Assembly: GCF_001904745.1 (NCBI RefSeq)
Contig: NZ_MRCD01000003.1
Coordinates: forward strand, 1 to 64,000
Direction of reading: 5' to 3'
DNA length: 64,000 bases
Source of the DNA: Calothrix sp. HK-06
GTDB lineage: Bacteria; Cyanobacteriota; Cyanobacteriia; Cyanobacteriales; Nostocaceae
Part shown: one piece after another, positions 25,937 through 34,929 of the stretch
How the letters are laid out: each line of letters opens with the position of its first letter
Position numbering within the stretch: the stretch's first letter is position 1
Program-made: the position numbers and the translations under genes
Notes under the pieces: model-generated
What the model was told of the DNA's origin: nothing
Seen by the model: the letters and a program-made list of their open reading frames with translations, nothing else
The model's database searches: none

Positions 25937-28174
25937 TTATAAATTCTCAATGTTGGGTTCCGTTCCTCCACCCAACCTACGTTGTTGTATCGGCAAGCTT
26001 ATAACAAACTCTGTATCTTGCCCTAAAGCAGAATGGCAACTAATTTGACCGTGATGTGCATCTGAAATAATTTTATAGCAAATCGATAAACCTAAACCTG
26101 TTCCTTGTCCCGGCGCCTTTGTTGTAAAAAATGGGTCAAATATTTTAGATATAATTTCTGATTTTATGATGGCGCCATTGTTAGAGATTCTAATTACAGC
26201 ATGTTTATTTGTAACCTGTGTTAGAATCCGAATATAAGGGTGTATAGTTTGTAACTCTACCGTACTTGTTTTAATCTTTTCTTCGATAGCATCAATTGCA
26301 TTTGCAATTATACTAATGAATACTTGGGTAATTTGACCAGGGTAGCATTCTACACTTGCCTTTAAGTTGTATTCTTTAATTATTTGAATCGATGGACGGT
26401 GTGGTTGTGCCTGGAGACGATGTTGCAAAAGCTGTATTACGCTGTCAATGCTTTCATGTATATTAATTTTTTTATACTTTGGGCTGTCTGTGCTAGAAAA
26501 AGCCTGTAACAACTTAACTATTTTACTAATACGCTCGGCGCCTTCTTGGATTGAACCAAGCAATTTAGGAAAATCTTGGCTGATATATTCTAAATCTATT
26601 GCTGCCTGTTGTTGACTAATTTCTGGAACAGGCTGAGGATAGTGTAACTGATACAATTTTACTAAGTTGAGAAGTTCTTGGGCATATTCATTCGCTGGTT
26701 GAATATTGGCATAGATAAAATTATTGGGGTTATTAATTTCGTGAGCAATACCTCCGACCATGCGACCTAACGAAGCCATTTTCTCATCTAAGATTAGTTT
26801 AACTTCTGCACGCTTAAGTTCGGTCAAAGCAACTTCGAGTTGTTGGGCTTTTTGACGTTCTTGGGTTTCACTAATTTGTAAAGCAACTTCAAGATATTTA
26901 TGTCTACTAATATCGCGCGCTACCCATAAAACTTTATTTTCTGCAATTGGAGAAATATTTGCACTAAACCATCTTTCGCTATTATCACACTGTAAACTAT
27001 AATCGAAATTGATAATTTGCTTTTTTCGTAATGCTTCGGAAACTTTTTCTAACCACAAAGGCGCCGTTTGCTGTTGATGAAAGCATTCAACCATTTCAGT
27101 AGCTAAATTAATTTTAAATTCTTCTTCATAACCGTAATAAGTTGGTAGTATTTGAACTGTTCCAACTTTGGCACCGTCAATATTCACTAACAGTATAATA
27201 TCACTCATCGCCTCAAACAATGCTCGCATTTGCTCTTCAGAAGAGCGTAACTTAGCTTCATAAAGCTTACGATGCTTAACTTCGTGCAGCAATTGCTTGT
27301 TTAATTTGTTTAATTCTGATGTCTGTTCCTCCACAATATCTTGTAATGTTTCAACTGTTTGTAAAATTTCTACATAATTAATTGCTTCCAATATTTTGGC
27401 TTGGGTAATGAGTCCAACTAAATAATTTTTTTCGTCTGTAACAATCAAATGCTGAACTTGACGTGTTTGCATAATTTTATTCGCATTCCACATCAAATCA
27501 AAAGCTTTAACACTTAGGACTGGAATCTTTATCAACTTTGAGACTTTAATTGTTAAATCCAATGTCTGATTACAAAACTCGACAATATCGTGTTCAGTAA
27601 TAATTCCAAGTGGAATTTGAGTAACTATATCCTCAACAATTACAACACAACTGACTTGTTGTTGAGCCATAATTTGCGTTAATTCCAAAATAGAAGTGTT
27701 TGCAGTTAAGCTAACTACATTAGGTGTCATCACTTCTGAAACCCGCTTTTGCCTAAGTAAATCGAGTGGTTGAATAATTTCTCGAATGCTTTGCGGGGTA
27801 ATTACTCCAATTAAATTATTTTCGTTATCTACTACAGGAAGATGGTGAATTTTGTGGTTACGAAATTTAGTCAACGCTATAAATATATCTTGTGATTCTC
27901 TTTCTGTAATCGTGACTATTTTTTGATTCATCACATTATCAATTGTAATGCTATTTAAATTAATTTGCTTTGCAGCGAGTCGAACAAAATCTCTTTCTGT
28001 AAATATTCCTATTAATTTTCTGGCTGATGCATTGCTTGCTTGATTTTGATTAACTATAAATAAATAATCACTGCGGTTATAGCTCATCAAACTCAGCGCT
28101 TCAAATACCGTAATATTTGGCGTAGCGGTGAGTACATGATGGTTAACAACCGAACGTTTTACGTAACCTACCAT
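25937..28174 (-). CDS. CBS x4 - PAS - histidine kinase
   Basis: 745 residues. Four CBS motifs in two pairs fill about 1-270 (for example IGIFTERDFVRLAAK, IGVITPQSIRE, LGIITEHDIVE, VGLITQAKILE). A coiled coil, a PAS-like domain (about 310-430) and the kinase core follow. The H-box is MVGGIAHEINNPNNF and the G-box is DPFFTTKAPGQGTGLGLSI. CBS pairs usually bind adenine nucleotides, so energy or redox status may set its activity. No response regulator is adjacent. The last codons run through a GTTGGGT...ACCCAACCTAC repeat (25951-25980). Confidence 0.9.
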   Translation of the reverse strand: MVGYVKRSVVNHHVLTATPNITVFEALSLMSYNRSDYLFIVNQNQASNASARKLIGIFTERDFVRLAAKQINLNSITIDNVMNQKIVTITERESQDIFIALTKFRNHKIHHLPVVDNENNLIGVITPQSIREIIQPLDLLRQKRVSEVMTPNVVSLTANTSILELTQIMAQQQVSCVVIVEDIVTQIPLGIITEHDIVEFCNQTLDLTIKVSKLIKIPVLSVKAFDLMWNANKIMQTRQVQHLIVTDEKNYLVGLITQAKILEAINYVEILQTVETLQDIVEEQTSELNKLNKQLLHEVKHRKLYEAKLRSSEEQMRALFEAMSDIILLVNIDGAKVGTVQILPTYYGYEEEFKINLATEMVECFHQQQTAPLWLEKVSEALRKKQIINFDYSLQCDNSERWFSANISPIAENKVLWVARDISRHKYLEVALQISETQERQKAQQLEVALTELKRAEVKLILDEKMASLGRMVGGIAHEINNPNNFIYANIQPANEYAQELLNLVKLYQLHYPQPVPEISQQQAAIDLEYISQDFPKLLGSIQEGAERISKIVKLLQAFSSTDSPKYKKINIHESIDSVIQLLQHRLQAQPHRPSIQIIKEYNLKASVECYPGQITQVFISIIANAIDAIEEKIKTSTVELQTIHPYIRILTQVTNKHAVIRISNNGAIIKSEIISKIFDPFFTTKAPGQGTGLGLSICYKIISDAHHGQISCHSALGQDTEFVISLPIQQRRLGGGTEPNIENL

Positions 28175-28528
28175 AAAGCATTTATATTAATTTAATTTGA
28201 TTTTTCAACGCACCCGAACTATTTCAAATAACTTGCGTTCTTAATGTTAATCTTATTGTTGAATATAGAGACAATTCTTATTATCAAAATCAATATTAAT
28301 GGGAAACATCACGTTTTAAATGTTTGTATAGCTTATCACAATATATAAAAATTGTGTAACCCGTTTCATAAAAAAATATAATATATCATTAATTCTTTGA
28401 AGTAGGCACCTATCTTAGGTCTCTCTTCTCTGTGCCCTCTGCGACGGGCGTGGTAATAATGTTTACCGCTAAAATGAATAATAAAATAAAGTAAGTTGGG
28501 TTACTATTCCCTTCACCCAACCTACAAG
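28175..28528. other. Gap with one hairpin repeat
   Basis: No gene. An AT-rich stretch is followed by GTAAGTTGGGT (28491-28501) facing ACCCAACCTAC (28515-28525), just past the stop of the ferredoxin-MBL gene, where it may act as terminator. Confidence 0.55.
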
Positions 28529-29410
28529 CTATAGTGTTTCCATCCAAGTTAGGCATTTTTGCATCTGAGAAAGCATTGTTTCTGCGTCTGCATGATACCT
28601 ACGACCGTGACCAGGTAAAACCCATTCAAATGTATACTCTGCTAATTTCCTCATTGATTTAATTTGTTCTGAGTACGAATACCAGCAGTAGTCACGAAAA
28701 GCTATAAGTTGATGATTTCTTTCTGACCATGCTAGGTGGTCGCCAGTAAATAGGAACTTTTTCTTGTATAGTAAGACTGTATGCCCTTTACTATGACCAG
28801 GTACAGGGATAATTAGTATATTAGGCATATCAGGCGCCAACTCTATAGGTTCTGTGCCTGTAAGCTTAATTTCCACATCCTTTGTATCGGATGTAATATC
28901 ATCACTATGAAGAATTCGCTCACACTTGAAATGTTCGGCAAACTTTTTATGGTCAGCAACATCATCACGGTGTGTTAAATACATGTAGCGAATTCCTCCC
29001 AGTTCCTCAAGTCGCTTGACTAACGGTGGAGTAAACCGAGGTGAGTCTACTAATATATTTCCCTCTGGTAACACAATCAAATAACTTGCGGCGCCGTAGG
29101 AATGTTTTGAATGATACCCACAATGGTAAACATTATCTTCTACAAGTATAGGAAAACTCTGTTGTGCCTCTTTAATATCTCGCGGTTTCTCTACAGTTCC
29201 TATCGAACCTGTAGGACAAGCTAATAAAGCCTGAAACGCCATTCTTCTTTCAACTTCATTTTCCGGTTGATGATAAACAGCCGACTGTTCACCATCTTCT
29301 ACAAATACACTAGGTGCCATCCACCTACAAGTATCGCAATCAATACAGCTAGTATCAACATAAAAATCACCACTGACATTTTGCGGGCGCCTTCCTTCCA
29401 AATGTGCCAT
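28529..29410 (-). CDS. Ferredoxin-domain / metallo-beta-lactamase-fold fusion
   Basis: 293 residues. Residues 13-75 form a single-cluster ferredoxin domain: CIDCDTCRWMAPSVF, then CPTGSIG. Residues 95-290 form an MBL fold with THRDDVADH, PGHSKGHT, FTGDHL and PGHGRR metal ligands. The fusion is known among cyanobacterial and plastid MBL proteins. A hydrolase or oxidoreductase role is possible; the canonical THxHxDH is THRDDVADH, so one metal ligand is changed. It is a soluble enzyme of unknown substrate. Confidence 0.85.
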   Translation of the reverse strand: MAHLEGRRPQNVSGDFYVDTSCIDCDTCRWMAPSVFVEDGEQSAVYHQPENEVERRMAFQALLACPTGSIGTVEKPRDIKEAQQSFPILVEDNVYHCGYHSKHSYGAASYLIVLPEGNILVDSPRFTPPLVKRLEELGGIRYMYLTHRDDVADHKKFAEHFKCERILHSDDITSDTKDVEIKLTGTEPIELAPDMPNILIIPVPGHSKGHTVLLYKKKFLFTGDHLAWSERNHQLIAFRDYCWYSYSEQIKSMRKLAEYTFEWVLPGHGRRYHADAETMLSQMQKCLTWMETL

Positions 29411-29618
29411 CTCGGTATTAAGGACTTCAGTCCTTTCTTAAAAATCCATCCTAACAAAACCAAACTCATAACGACTTTGATTTATTGCCAAAAAGAAAAA
29501 AATCTATCCAAAAGTACAGAGACAGCTACCCGTCATAGGCGAGCATTTGCAATACAGAACTATGTACGCTGAAAATGAAGTTAGCTCGTTGCTTCTTAAA
29601 GTTAAAAATTGATTAAGT

Positions 29619-30761
29619 ATGCAAATTTATCTTGACTATAGTGCTACCACTCCGACTCGAATTGAAGTCATAACACTTATTCAATCTGTTTTAGCGCAAC
29701 AGTGGGGCAATCCTTCCAGCTTACACGAATGGGGGCAGCGGGCAGCAACAGTAATAGAAACCGCGCGCTTACAAGTTGCCTCCTTAATAAATGCCACAGA
29801 ACCAGAGTCCATCGTATTTACATCAGGTGGAACAGAAGCCGATAATCTAGCAATAATGGGAGTAGCACGTTTATACAGCCAGCCTCAACACATAATAATT
29901 TCCAGCGTCGAACATTCAGCAATTACCGAACCAGCGCGCATGTTGGAACTATGGGGATGGCAAGTAACACGCTTAGGAGTTGATGCCAAAGGGCAAGTAA
30001 ACCCCGAAGATTTAAAAGCAGCAATAAAAGAAAATACCGTATTAATATCTATAGTTTACGGACAAAGCGAAGTCGGAACCGTTCAACCAATAGCCCAACT
30101 GAGTCAAATCGCGCGTGAAAAAGGCGTATTATTTCATACTGATGCAGTACAAGTTGCAGGTCGTGTACCTATTGACGTGCAAGCAATACCTATAGATTTA
30201 CTTAGCTTATCTAGTCATAAAATATATGGCGCCCAAGGAGCAGGCGCCTTATATATACGTCCAGGTGTAGAAATAGTGCCACTAGTATTAGGTGGTGGAC
30301 AAGAAACACGACTACGTTCAGGAACACAAGCAGTGGCCATGATAGCTGGGTTTGGGTTAGCAGCATCACTCGCAGCAGAAGAAATTACCAAAGAGGCGCC
30401 AAGACTAGTAAAATTGCGTGATAGCTTATTTTCACAAATATTAGATATACCTGGCTTAATGCCAACAGGAGATTTATTGCATCGTTTACCACATCACGTT
30501 AGCGTTTGTATAAAAACAGGAGATAAAGAAAAAATCAATGGAAGAAACTTAGTTAGACAAATGAACCTAGCAGGAATAGGAATTAGTGCAGGTTCAGCAT
30601 GTAGCAGCGGCAAAATTAGCCCCAGTCCCATACTTTTAGCAATGGGCTATTCAGAAAAAGCAGCTTCTTCTGGTATTAGAATGACACTAGGAAAAGACAG
30701 CACACAACAAGACGTAGATTGGACAGCAATCGTATTAAAACAAATTTTAAACAGACTCTAA
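29619..30761 (+). CDS. Cysteine desulfurase (NifS/IscS-like)
   Basis: 380 residues, full length. The PLP lysine lies in LSLSSHKIYGAQGAGAL (about 203). The reactive Cys lies in ISAGSACSSGKISPSPIL (about 328). The start YLDYSATTPTR is typical. It takes sulfur from cysteine for Fe-S clusters and thiocofactors. It is divergent from the ferredoxin-MBL gene. Which sulfur acceptor it serves cannot be told; no iscU or suf gene adjoins. Confidence 0.93.
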   Translation: MQIYLDYSATTPTRIEVITLIQSVLAQQWGNPSSLHEWGQRAATVIETARLQVASLINATEPESIVFTSGGTEADNLAIMGVARLYSQPQHIIISSVEHSAITEPARMLELWGWQVTRLGVDAKGQVNPEDLKAAIKENTVLISIVYGQSEVGTVQPIAQLSQIAREKGVLFHTDAVQVAGRVPIDVQAIPIDLLSLSSHKIYGAQGAGALYIRPGVEIVPLVLGGGQETRLRSGTQAVAMIAGFGLAASLAAEEITKEAPRLVKLRDSLFSQILDIPGLMPTGDLLHRLPHHVSVCIKTGDKEKINGRNLVRQMNLAGIGISAGSACSSGKISPSPILLAMGYSEKAASSGIRMTLGKDSTQQDVDWTAIVLKQILNRL

Positions 30762-30794
30762 AAATTAAGACAGTAAAAATTGAAACTGTAAAAA

Positions 30795-30857
30795 TTGTGG
30801 AACAGGCATCCTTGCCTGTTCATAAAATACATGTAGAGACGTTACATGTAACGTCTC
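30795..30857. repeat. Two stacked palindromic repeats
   Basis: First comes AACAGGCA/TGCCTGTT (30801-30820), a short form of the GTGGAAC...GTTCCAC family. Then follows a perfect 22-base palindrome at 30836-30857, half-site GAGACGTTACA, of the GAGACG family. Both lie just after the cysteine desulfurase gene. Confidence 0.75.
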
Positions 30858-30925
30858 CACAAAATAATTGGTACTGTACACCTTTTACGGTATTGTAGTG
30901 TTTGCTATAATATCAAAAATCGTAT

Positions 30926-31120
30926 ATGCCAACAGTAGAATAAGCCTTTGCTTGTGTGAGAGTATTCCAAATGCTTTCAAGTGGATACCAACCAGTTCAT
31001 CTTTTCAGATACGAGCCAAAAACAGGTATAATTTATATACTAGCAGGTATAACAGAAAGCACGGAAATTTTAATTCCCCCAAATGGAAAATGGAGGTTTA
31101 TTGATAATGATGAAACCTGA
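30926..31120 (+). pseudogene. DUF6888-like protein with in-frame stop
   Basis: From ATG 30926 the frame reads MPTVE, stop (TAA at 30941), AFACVRVFQMLSSGYQPVHL, FRYEPKTGIIYILAGITEST, EILIPPNGKWRFIDNDE and stop. The match to DUF6888 (xALTCxxVCQMLSxxYQPIHLFRYxxxTGxxYILAG) runs straight through the stop, which would be CAA to TAA. Translation could restart at GTG 30956 or ATG 30971, giving about 49-54 residues. It precedes a DUF6887 gene by nine bases, the usual pairing. Confidence 0.6.
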
Positions 31121-31129
31121 CTTAGTAAA

Positions 31130-31312
31130 ATGACCAGACAAGAACTTAGAGCGTATGCACTAGAGAATAGAGAAGATAATGATGTTATCGAGGTACTAAT
31201 TAAAACTGCAAATCCTAATGGCGAGTGGTATCCGTACCCTCAAACAGATGAAGATTTAGAGAAGATGCATGAAATCTTGAAAAATTATCTCAAAAAAAAG
31301 CAAGGCAACTAA
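31130..31312 (+). CDS. DUF6887-like small protein
   Basis: 60 residues: MTRQELRAYALENREDNDVI, EVLIKTANPNGEWYPYPQTD, then a helical EDLEKMHEILKNYL tail. It fits the short cyanobacterial DUF6887 family, normally found beside DUF6888. Function is unknown; the pair is reminiscent of toxin-antitoxin or addiction genes in size and layout, but that is inference. Confidence 0.65.
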   Translation: MTRQELRAYALENREDNDVIEVLIKTANPNGEWYPYPQTDEDLEKMHEILKNYLKKKQGN

Positions 31313-31365
31313 TTTTGTACATCTTGTGGAACAGGCATAGAAAGCCTGTTTCTTAACTGTTCATA

Positions 31366-32025
31366 TCATGACAATAAATCTCCAACATTAAGCCTCCCAA
31401 CTTCATTTCCCTCAATCATCACACTAACCTGTGAAGATAAATTATAATCCCGGCGCCCCATATACGTAGCTTCTTCACCCGAAACATCAGGTTGTGTATA
31501 AACTTCGATTTGTTGTTCAACCAAATTAACTATCCAATAAACAGGAATACCCGCACGCGCGTAAATACGTTTCTTATAACTTCTATCACGTTCCAGTGTC
31601 GAGTCAGCTATCTCTACAACTAAAGCCAAATCATTAGAACCGGGATGACGCTCAGTATAATCACGACTATCGCCTCGTACAATTACAACATCAGGCTCAG
31701 GTTCACTATCTATTAAAGTAACAGGTTCTTGAGCATCAACGTACCAACCAGCAGGAACGATTTCTTCCAAAGCATTAGGAACTAACTTATTCGCAACCCG
31801 ATGCGGAGGATTTTTTGGCATTTTCTGAATTATCCACCCTTCGAGTAATTCCACAGGGTCGTCTGAAGTAAGTATACCAAGCCGAATCATTTCATGATAT
31901 GCAAAAACACTAAAACGCCAAACAGGTTCAGTTGGTACTGGCGCTAAATTTTTGCTATCTGCATCAGAACGAGTAGAAATTGACACAACTTTATTTGAAG
32001 AGCGCGGTTGAAACGATTTTAACAC
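31366..32025 (-). CDS. Uma2-family (DUF820) endonuclease-like protein
   Basis: 219 residues. The restriction-endonuclease-like core shows ELLEGWIIQKMPKNPPH, EPEPDVVIVRGD, LALVVEIADSTLERDRSYKK, and YARAGIPVYWIVNL, matching the Uma2 PD-(D/E)xK pattern (D of PDVVIV, E of VVEIAD, K of KKRIYA). These genes are very numerous in filamentous cyanobacteria and are mostly of unknown function. Start is GTG at 32025. Confidence 0.88.
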   Translation of the reverse strand: MLKSFQPRSSNKVVSISTRSDADSKNLAPVPTEPVWRFSVFAYHEMIRLGILTSDDPVELLEGWIIQKMPKNPPHRVANKLVPNALEEIVPAGWYVDAQEPVTLIDSEPEPDVVIVRGDSRDYTERHPGSNDLALVVEIADSTLERDRSYKKRIYARAGIPVYWIVNLVEQQIEVYTQPDVSGEEATYMGRRDYNLSSQVSVMIEGNEVGRLNVGDLLS

Positions 32026-32119
32026 CCGGCACTATTCACAGGTCAGGCGCCTGCCTTCAAGCTATAAAATAAAAAGTTGAACGATGCCCATCTAATATAG
32101 ATATTTTATTAAAAACGAA

Positions 32120-32860
32120 ATGGCTGAATTACCAAAGACTTTAGAAGACGCTGTTATTCAAGCGCAGCAAGCAACGAGCGCTGCAATAGCCGATGGTCAG
32201 ACACGCTTGCAGGTCGAGTTAGTGTTTTCCGAACTCAAGTTTATGCCCGTAGCAGAGCAATTTATTCCGGGTTTTGAATCTTACGGTGATAAACTCAAGG
32301 TTTTGTTCGCAGATGCAGGCGCCAGTGCGCTTGCGCGTCGTGACTGGGGAAGCGTACCATATAAAATTGAAGACATTGGTACAGGTAGAGCAGCTTCGCT
32401 TGAATCTAAAATTCAGCCCGAAGATGAACTTTTCTTATTTATCGCCCCAACTACGCAAGAAGTACCCCAATTAGAACAGCTTTGTCAAATAATTGGTGAC
32501 GCGCGTCCCTTTGTAATGTTAAACCCACGTCTCGAAGATGCAGGAACCGTAGGTATTGGCTACGCTGCCCGTCAAATTCGTGAAAGATTTATCAAAACTA
32601 TCGAATCATGTTACTACCTGCGTCCAATTTTTGAAGAAGCAGCAGTGTTTCGATGCTATCCAGGAATGTGGGAAATATGGGTACAAAACAGCGGTAACTA
32701 CGAAAAAGTTGCAGAATTACCCCAAAGACCCACGGGTGAAGAACTTGATGCAATTATTGCCAAAGGACAACGCACTACTGCCAACGGCGAAACGGCGCAG
32801 AATAAAAAACCTAACATGTTTAGAGATTTACAACGGTTTTTAAAAGCGTTGAGTAGCTAG
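32120..32860 (+). CDS. DUF1995 protein
   Basis: 246 residues. It matches DUF1995 (LPA3-like in plants): PKTLEDAVIQAQQATSAAI, RLQVELVFSELKFMPVAEQF, LFADAGASALARRDWG, and a middle region DELFLFIAPTTQEVPQLEQL with NPRLEDAGTVGIGYAARQIR. In plants the relative helps photosystem I assembly; the cyanobacterial role is unknown. Confidence 0.85.
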   Translation: MAELPKTLEDAVIQAQQATSAAIADGQTRLQVELVFSELKFMPVAEQFIPGFESYGDKLKVLFADAGASALARRDWGSVPYKIEDIGTGRAASLESKIQPEDELFLFIAPTTQEVPQLEQLCQIIGDARPFVMLNPRLEDAGTVGIGYAARQIRERFIKTIESCYYLRPIFEEAAVFRCYPGMWEIWVQNSGNYEKVAELPQRPTGEELDAIIAKGQRTTANGETAQNKKPNMFRDLQRFLKALSS

Positions 32861-32863
32861 CTT

Positions 32864-32918
32864 GCAACGAATGAAAACAGATGTAACGGATAGGTTACTC
32901 ATCCGTTACATCCGTTGC
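32864..32918 (+). terminator. ATCCGTTAC-type inverted repeat
   Basis: GCAACGAATGAAAACAGATG with TAACGGAT pairs with ATCCGTTACATCCGTTGC (32901-32918). It lies four bases after the DUF1995 stop. Related units lie at 37917-37993 and 58878-58932. It is a probable terminator formed from a dispersed repeat. Confidence 0.6.
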
Positions 32919-33350
32919 CAGTTATTAATTGTAAACAAATATTAATTATTCTCTGATTAAATACTCATAGATATTTGTCTATGTGTTACATAGATTTAAT
33001 ATAATGTAATAATTACATTGTAAAAATAAATATTTGCCCGTACTACTAATATTTTCTACCGTTTTCCGACATTAAACGGGTAACAAAATACCATCAAAAT
33101 GAGAATTGTCTTTTATAAAACAATAACTACTTACGTCACATTGTATTAATTATTTATTTCAGTAAGTAATATAACTTAGGAAAACCCCTTAGTAAGCTAA
33201 CTTAACAGTGTTATTACTTATTTTGATATTTGAAAAATGAACTATCCTTTTATGTAGTACAGAGACATCTCGTTATAAAAATGTTGTAGCGAGCCAAATA
33301 TTTCACAAGGTGCAGCTTTGTATAAATTTATATACAGTAGCTATAAAAAA
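32919..33350. other. AT-rich upstream region of the GTPase-module
   Basis: Over 400 bases without a gene. It is AT-rich and must hold the promoter of the DUF4388-GTPase run, but no clear box or operator stands out. Confidence 0.4.
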
Positions 33351-34196
33351 ATGAGTATATCTAGTTCTTTCACAGATTTTTCTTTAGCTGAACTATTTCA
33401 GTTGATTGACCAAGGAAAAAAGTCAGGTTGTTTGACGGTTTGTACTTTACCTAACCTGAAAGTTATTGGCTCAAAATCGCAGCACTACTATATCTGGTTT
33501 CGACAAGGAAATGTAGTTGCAGCGACAAGTAAATTAAATGGACTTGGGTTAGTCGAAAAGATTGTGCAGCGAGGTTGGGTAAACGAACGTACATTAAAAA
33601 GACTTCGTTTGCAAGCAGCAACAGATACACCTTTAGGTTTATATCTCAAAACTTTAGAAATTTTAAACGCAGAGCAGTTAAACTTGTTGTTTGCAAGTCA
33701 GTTACAGCAAGTTAGGCAGTTATTTGAAATCCAAAAGGGTGTTTTTAAGCTCGATAGTAAAGCAATGTTACCTACGAGCGAAATGACTGGGATAAGTTTA
33801 CGCGCGACAGAAGTAGCTTTAATGGCTTTGCGAGTAATTAAAAATTGGGCAGCTTTGGCTGATGCTCTACCCAACCCGACTTCGGCAATCGAAGGAATTA
33901 CACCCGCTAAAACCCAACTCCATCTGCATCCCCTCGAATGGCAGTTATGGGAATTTGCTGATGGAAATGTTAGTTTAAACACACTTGCATCTCAACTTAA
34001 CCAACCAATTACTACTATCCAGCAAGTTGCTTTCCGATTGATGGTTGCTGGTTTAGTGGAAGAAATTCCATTATCATCGCATTCACTGAGCTTTGATGGT
34101 TATATGTCCACTTACAGTCCTCAAAAGTCTCAACCGTTAAAGGTAAGTACTTCGTTTTTACAAAATCTAGTTGGTTTTCTGAAGAGTAAGGCTTAA
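33351..34196 (+). CDS. DUF4388 (PATAN-like) protein
   Basis: About 281 residues. The N-terminal domain (about 1-110: SFTDFSLAELFQLIDQGKKS, GCLTV, YYIWFRQGNVVAAT) is DUF4388, found in PatA-type and motility regulators. The rest is helical with a winged-helix-like ending (LNTLASQLNQPITTIQQVAFRLM). ATG at 33351 starts at the conserved domain; the frame extends to a weaker TTG at 33318. It precedes the first GTPase gene by 20 bases and is likely its upstream partner. Confidence 0.75.
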   Translation: MSISSSFTDFSLAELFQLIDQGKKSGCLTVCTLPNLKVIGSKSQHYYIWFRQGNVVAATSKLNGLGLVEKIVQRGWVNERTLKRLRLQAATDTPLGLYLKTLEILNAEQLNLLFASQLQQVRQLFEIQKGVFKLDSKAMLPTSEMTGISLRATEVALMALRVIKNWAALADALPNPTSAIEGITPAKTQLHLHPLEWQLWEFADGNVSLNTLASQLNQPITTIQQVAFRLMVAGLVEEIPLSSHSLSFDGYMSTYSPQKSQPLKVSTSFLQNLVGFLKSKA

Positions 34197-34216
34197 AACT
34201 CTATAAATTCACTGTT

Positions 34217-34753
34217 ATGGAAATTCTACGGATTGTAGTCACAGGAAGTGTTGGTGCGGGAAAAACAAGTTTCATTCGCACTATTAGCGAAATAGATGTT
34301 GTTGACACCGATAAGCGTGCAACTGATGAAATGGCAGAAATTAAAGCTAACACTACTGTAGCTTTAGACTTCGGGCGCCTAACAATCAGCCCCAAACAAT
34401 CGCTTCACTTATACGGTACACCCGGACAAGCGCGGTTTGATTTTATGTGGGATATTTTAATTCAGAAAGCCCATGCTTATATTTTATTAATTGATGCCCA
34501 CCGTCCTGAACATTTTCGCCACAACCGTAAAATTCTTCAGTTTTTTAAAAAAAGAGTAGATATACCTTATTTAATTGGCATAACACATTCTGACTGTGAA
34601 GGCGCCTGGGAAGCGTCGGATATTGCCCTGAGTTTGGGAATGGTAGACGAACAACCACCCATTGTAACTGTTAACGCAACAGAAACAACATCAGTCCGAG
34701 AAAGTTTAATTAATGTTGTTGAGCTATTGGCAAATTGCTATCAACATCATTAG
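34217..34753 (+). CDS. Small Ras-like GTPase, copy 1
   Basis: 178 residues. P-loop GSVGAGKTSF (about 10-19), switch II GTPGQARF, and a G4-like THSD in IGITHSDCEG. It resembles the bacterial MglA/Rab-like GTPases associated with Roadblock proteins. It lies between DUF4388 and a Roadblock/LC7 gene, which in MglA/MglB systems acts as GTPase activator. A second paralogue lies at 36528. A polarity or signalling switch is inferred. Confidence 0.85.
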   Translation: MEILRIVVTGSVGAGKTSFIRTISEIDVVDTDKRATDEMAEIKANTTVALDFGRLTISPKQSLHLYGTPGQARFDFMWDILIQKAHAYILLIDAHRPEHFRHNRKILQFFKKRVDIPYLIGITHSDCEGAWEASDIALSLGMVDEQPPIVTVNATETTSVRESLINVVELLANCYQHH

Positions 34754-34929
34754 TACAAAAAATCATTGAAAAACAAATTGTAATATATAGCACATTCATT
34801 ATTATTTCTTAAAGTATTTTTCACCTTAATATTGTTGAGTTTTGCTCACTATATCGAGATAATACTGCTAATGTATATGTGGTGATAAAAACATCGGATT
34901 CAGCACAAAAAATCAGTACATAAACCGCT

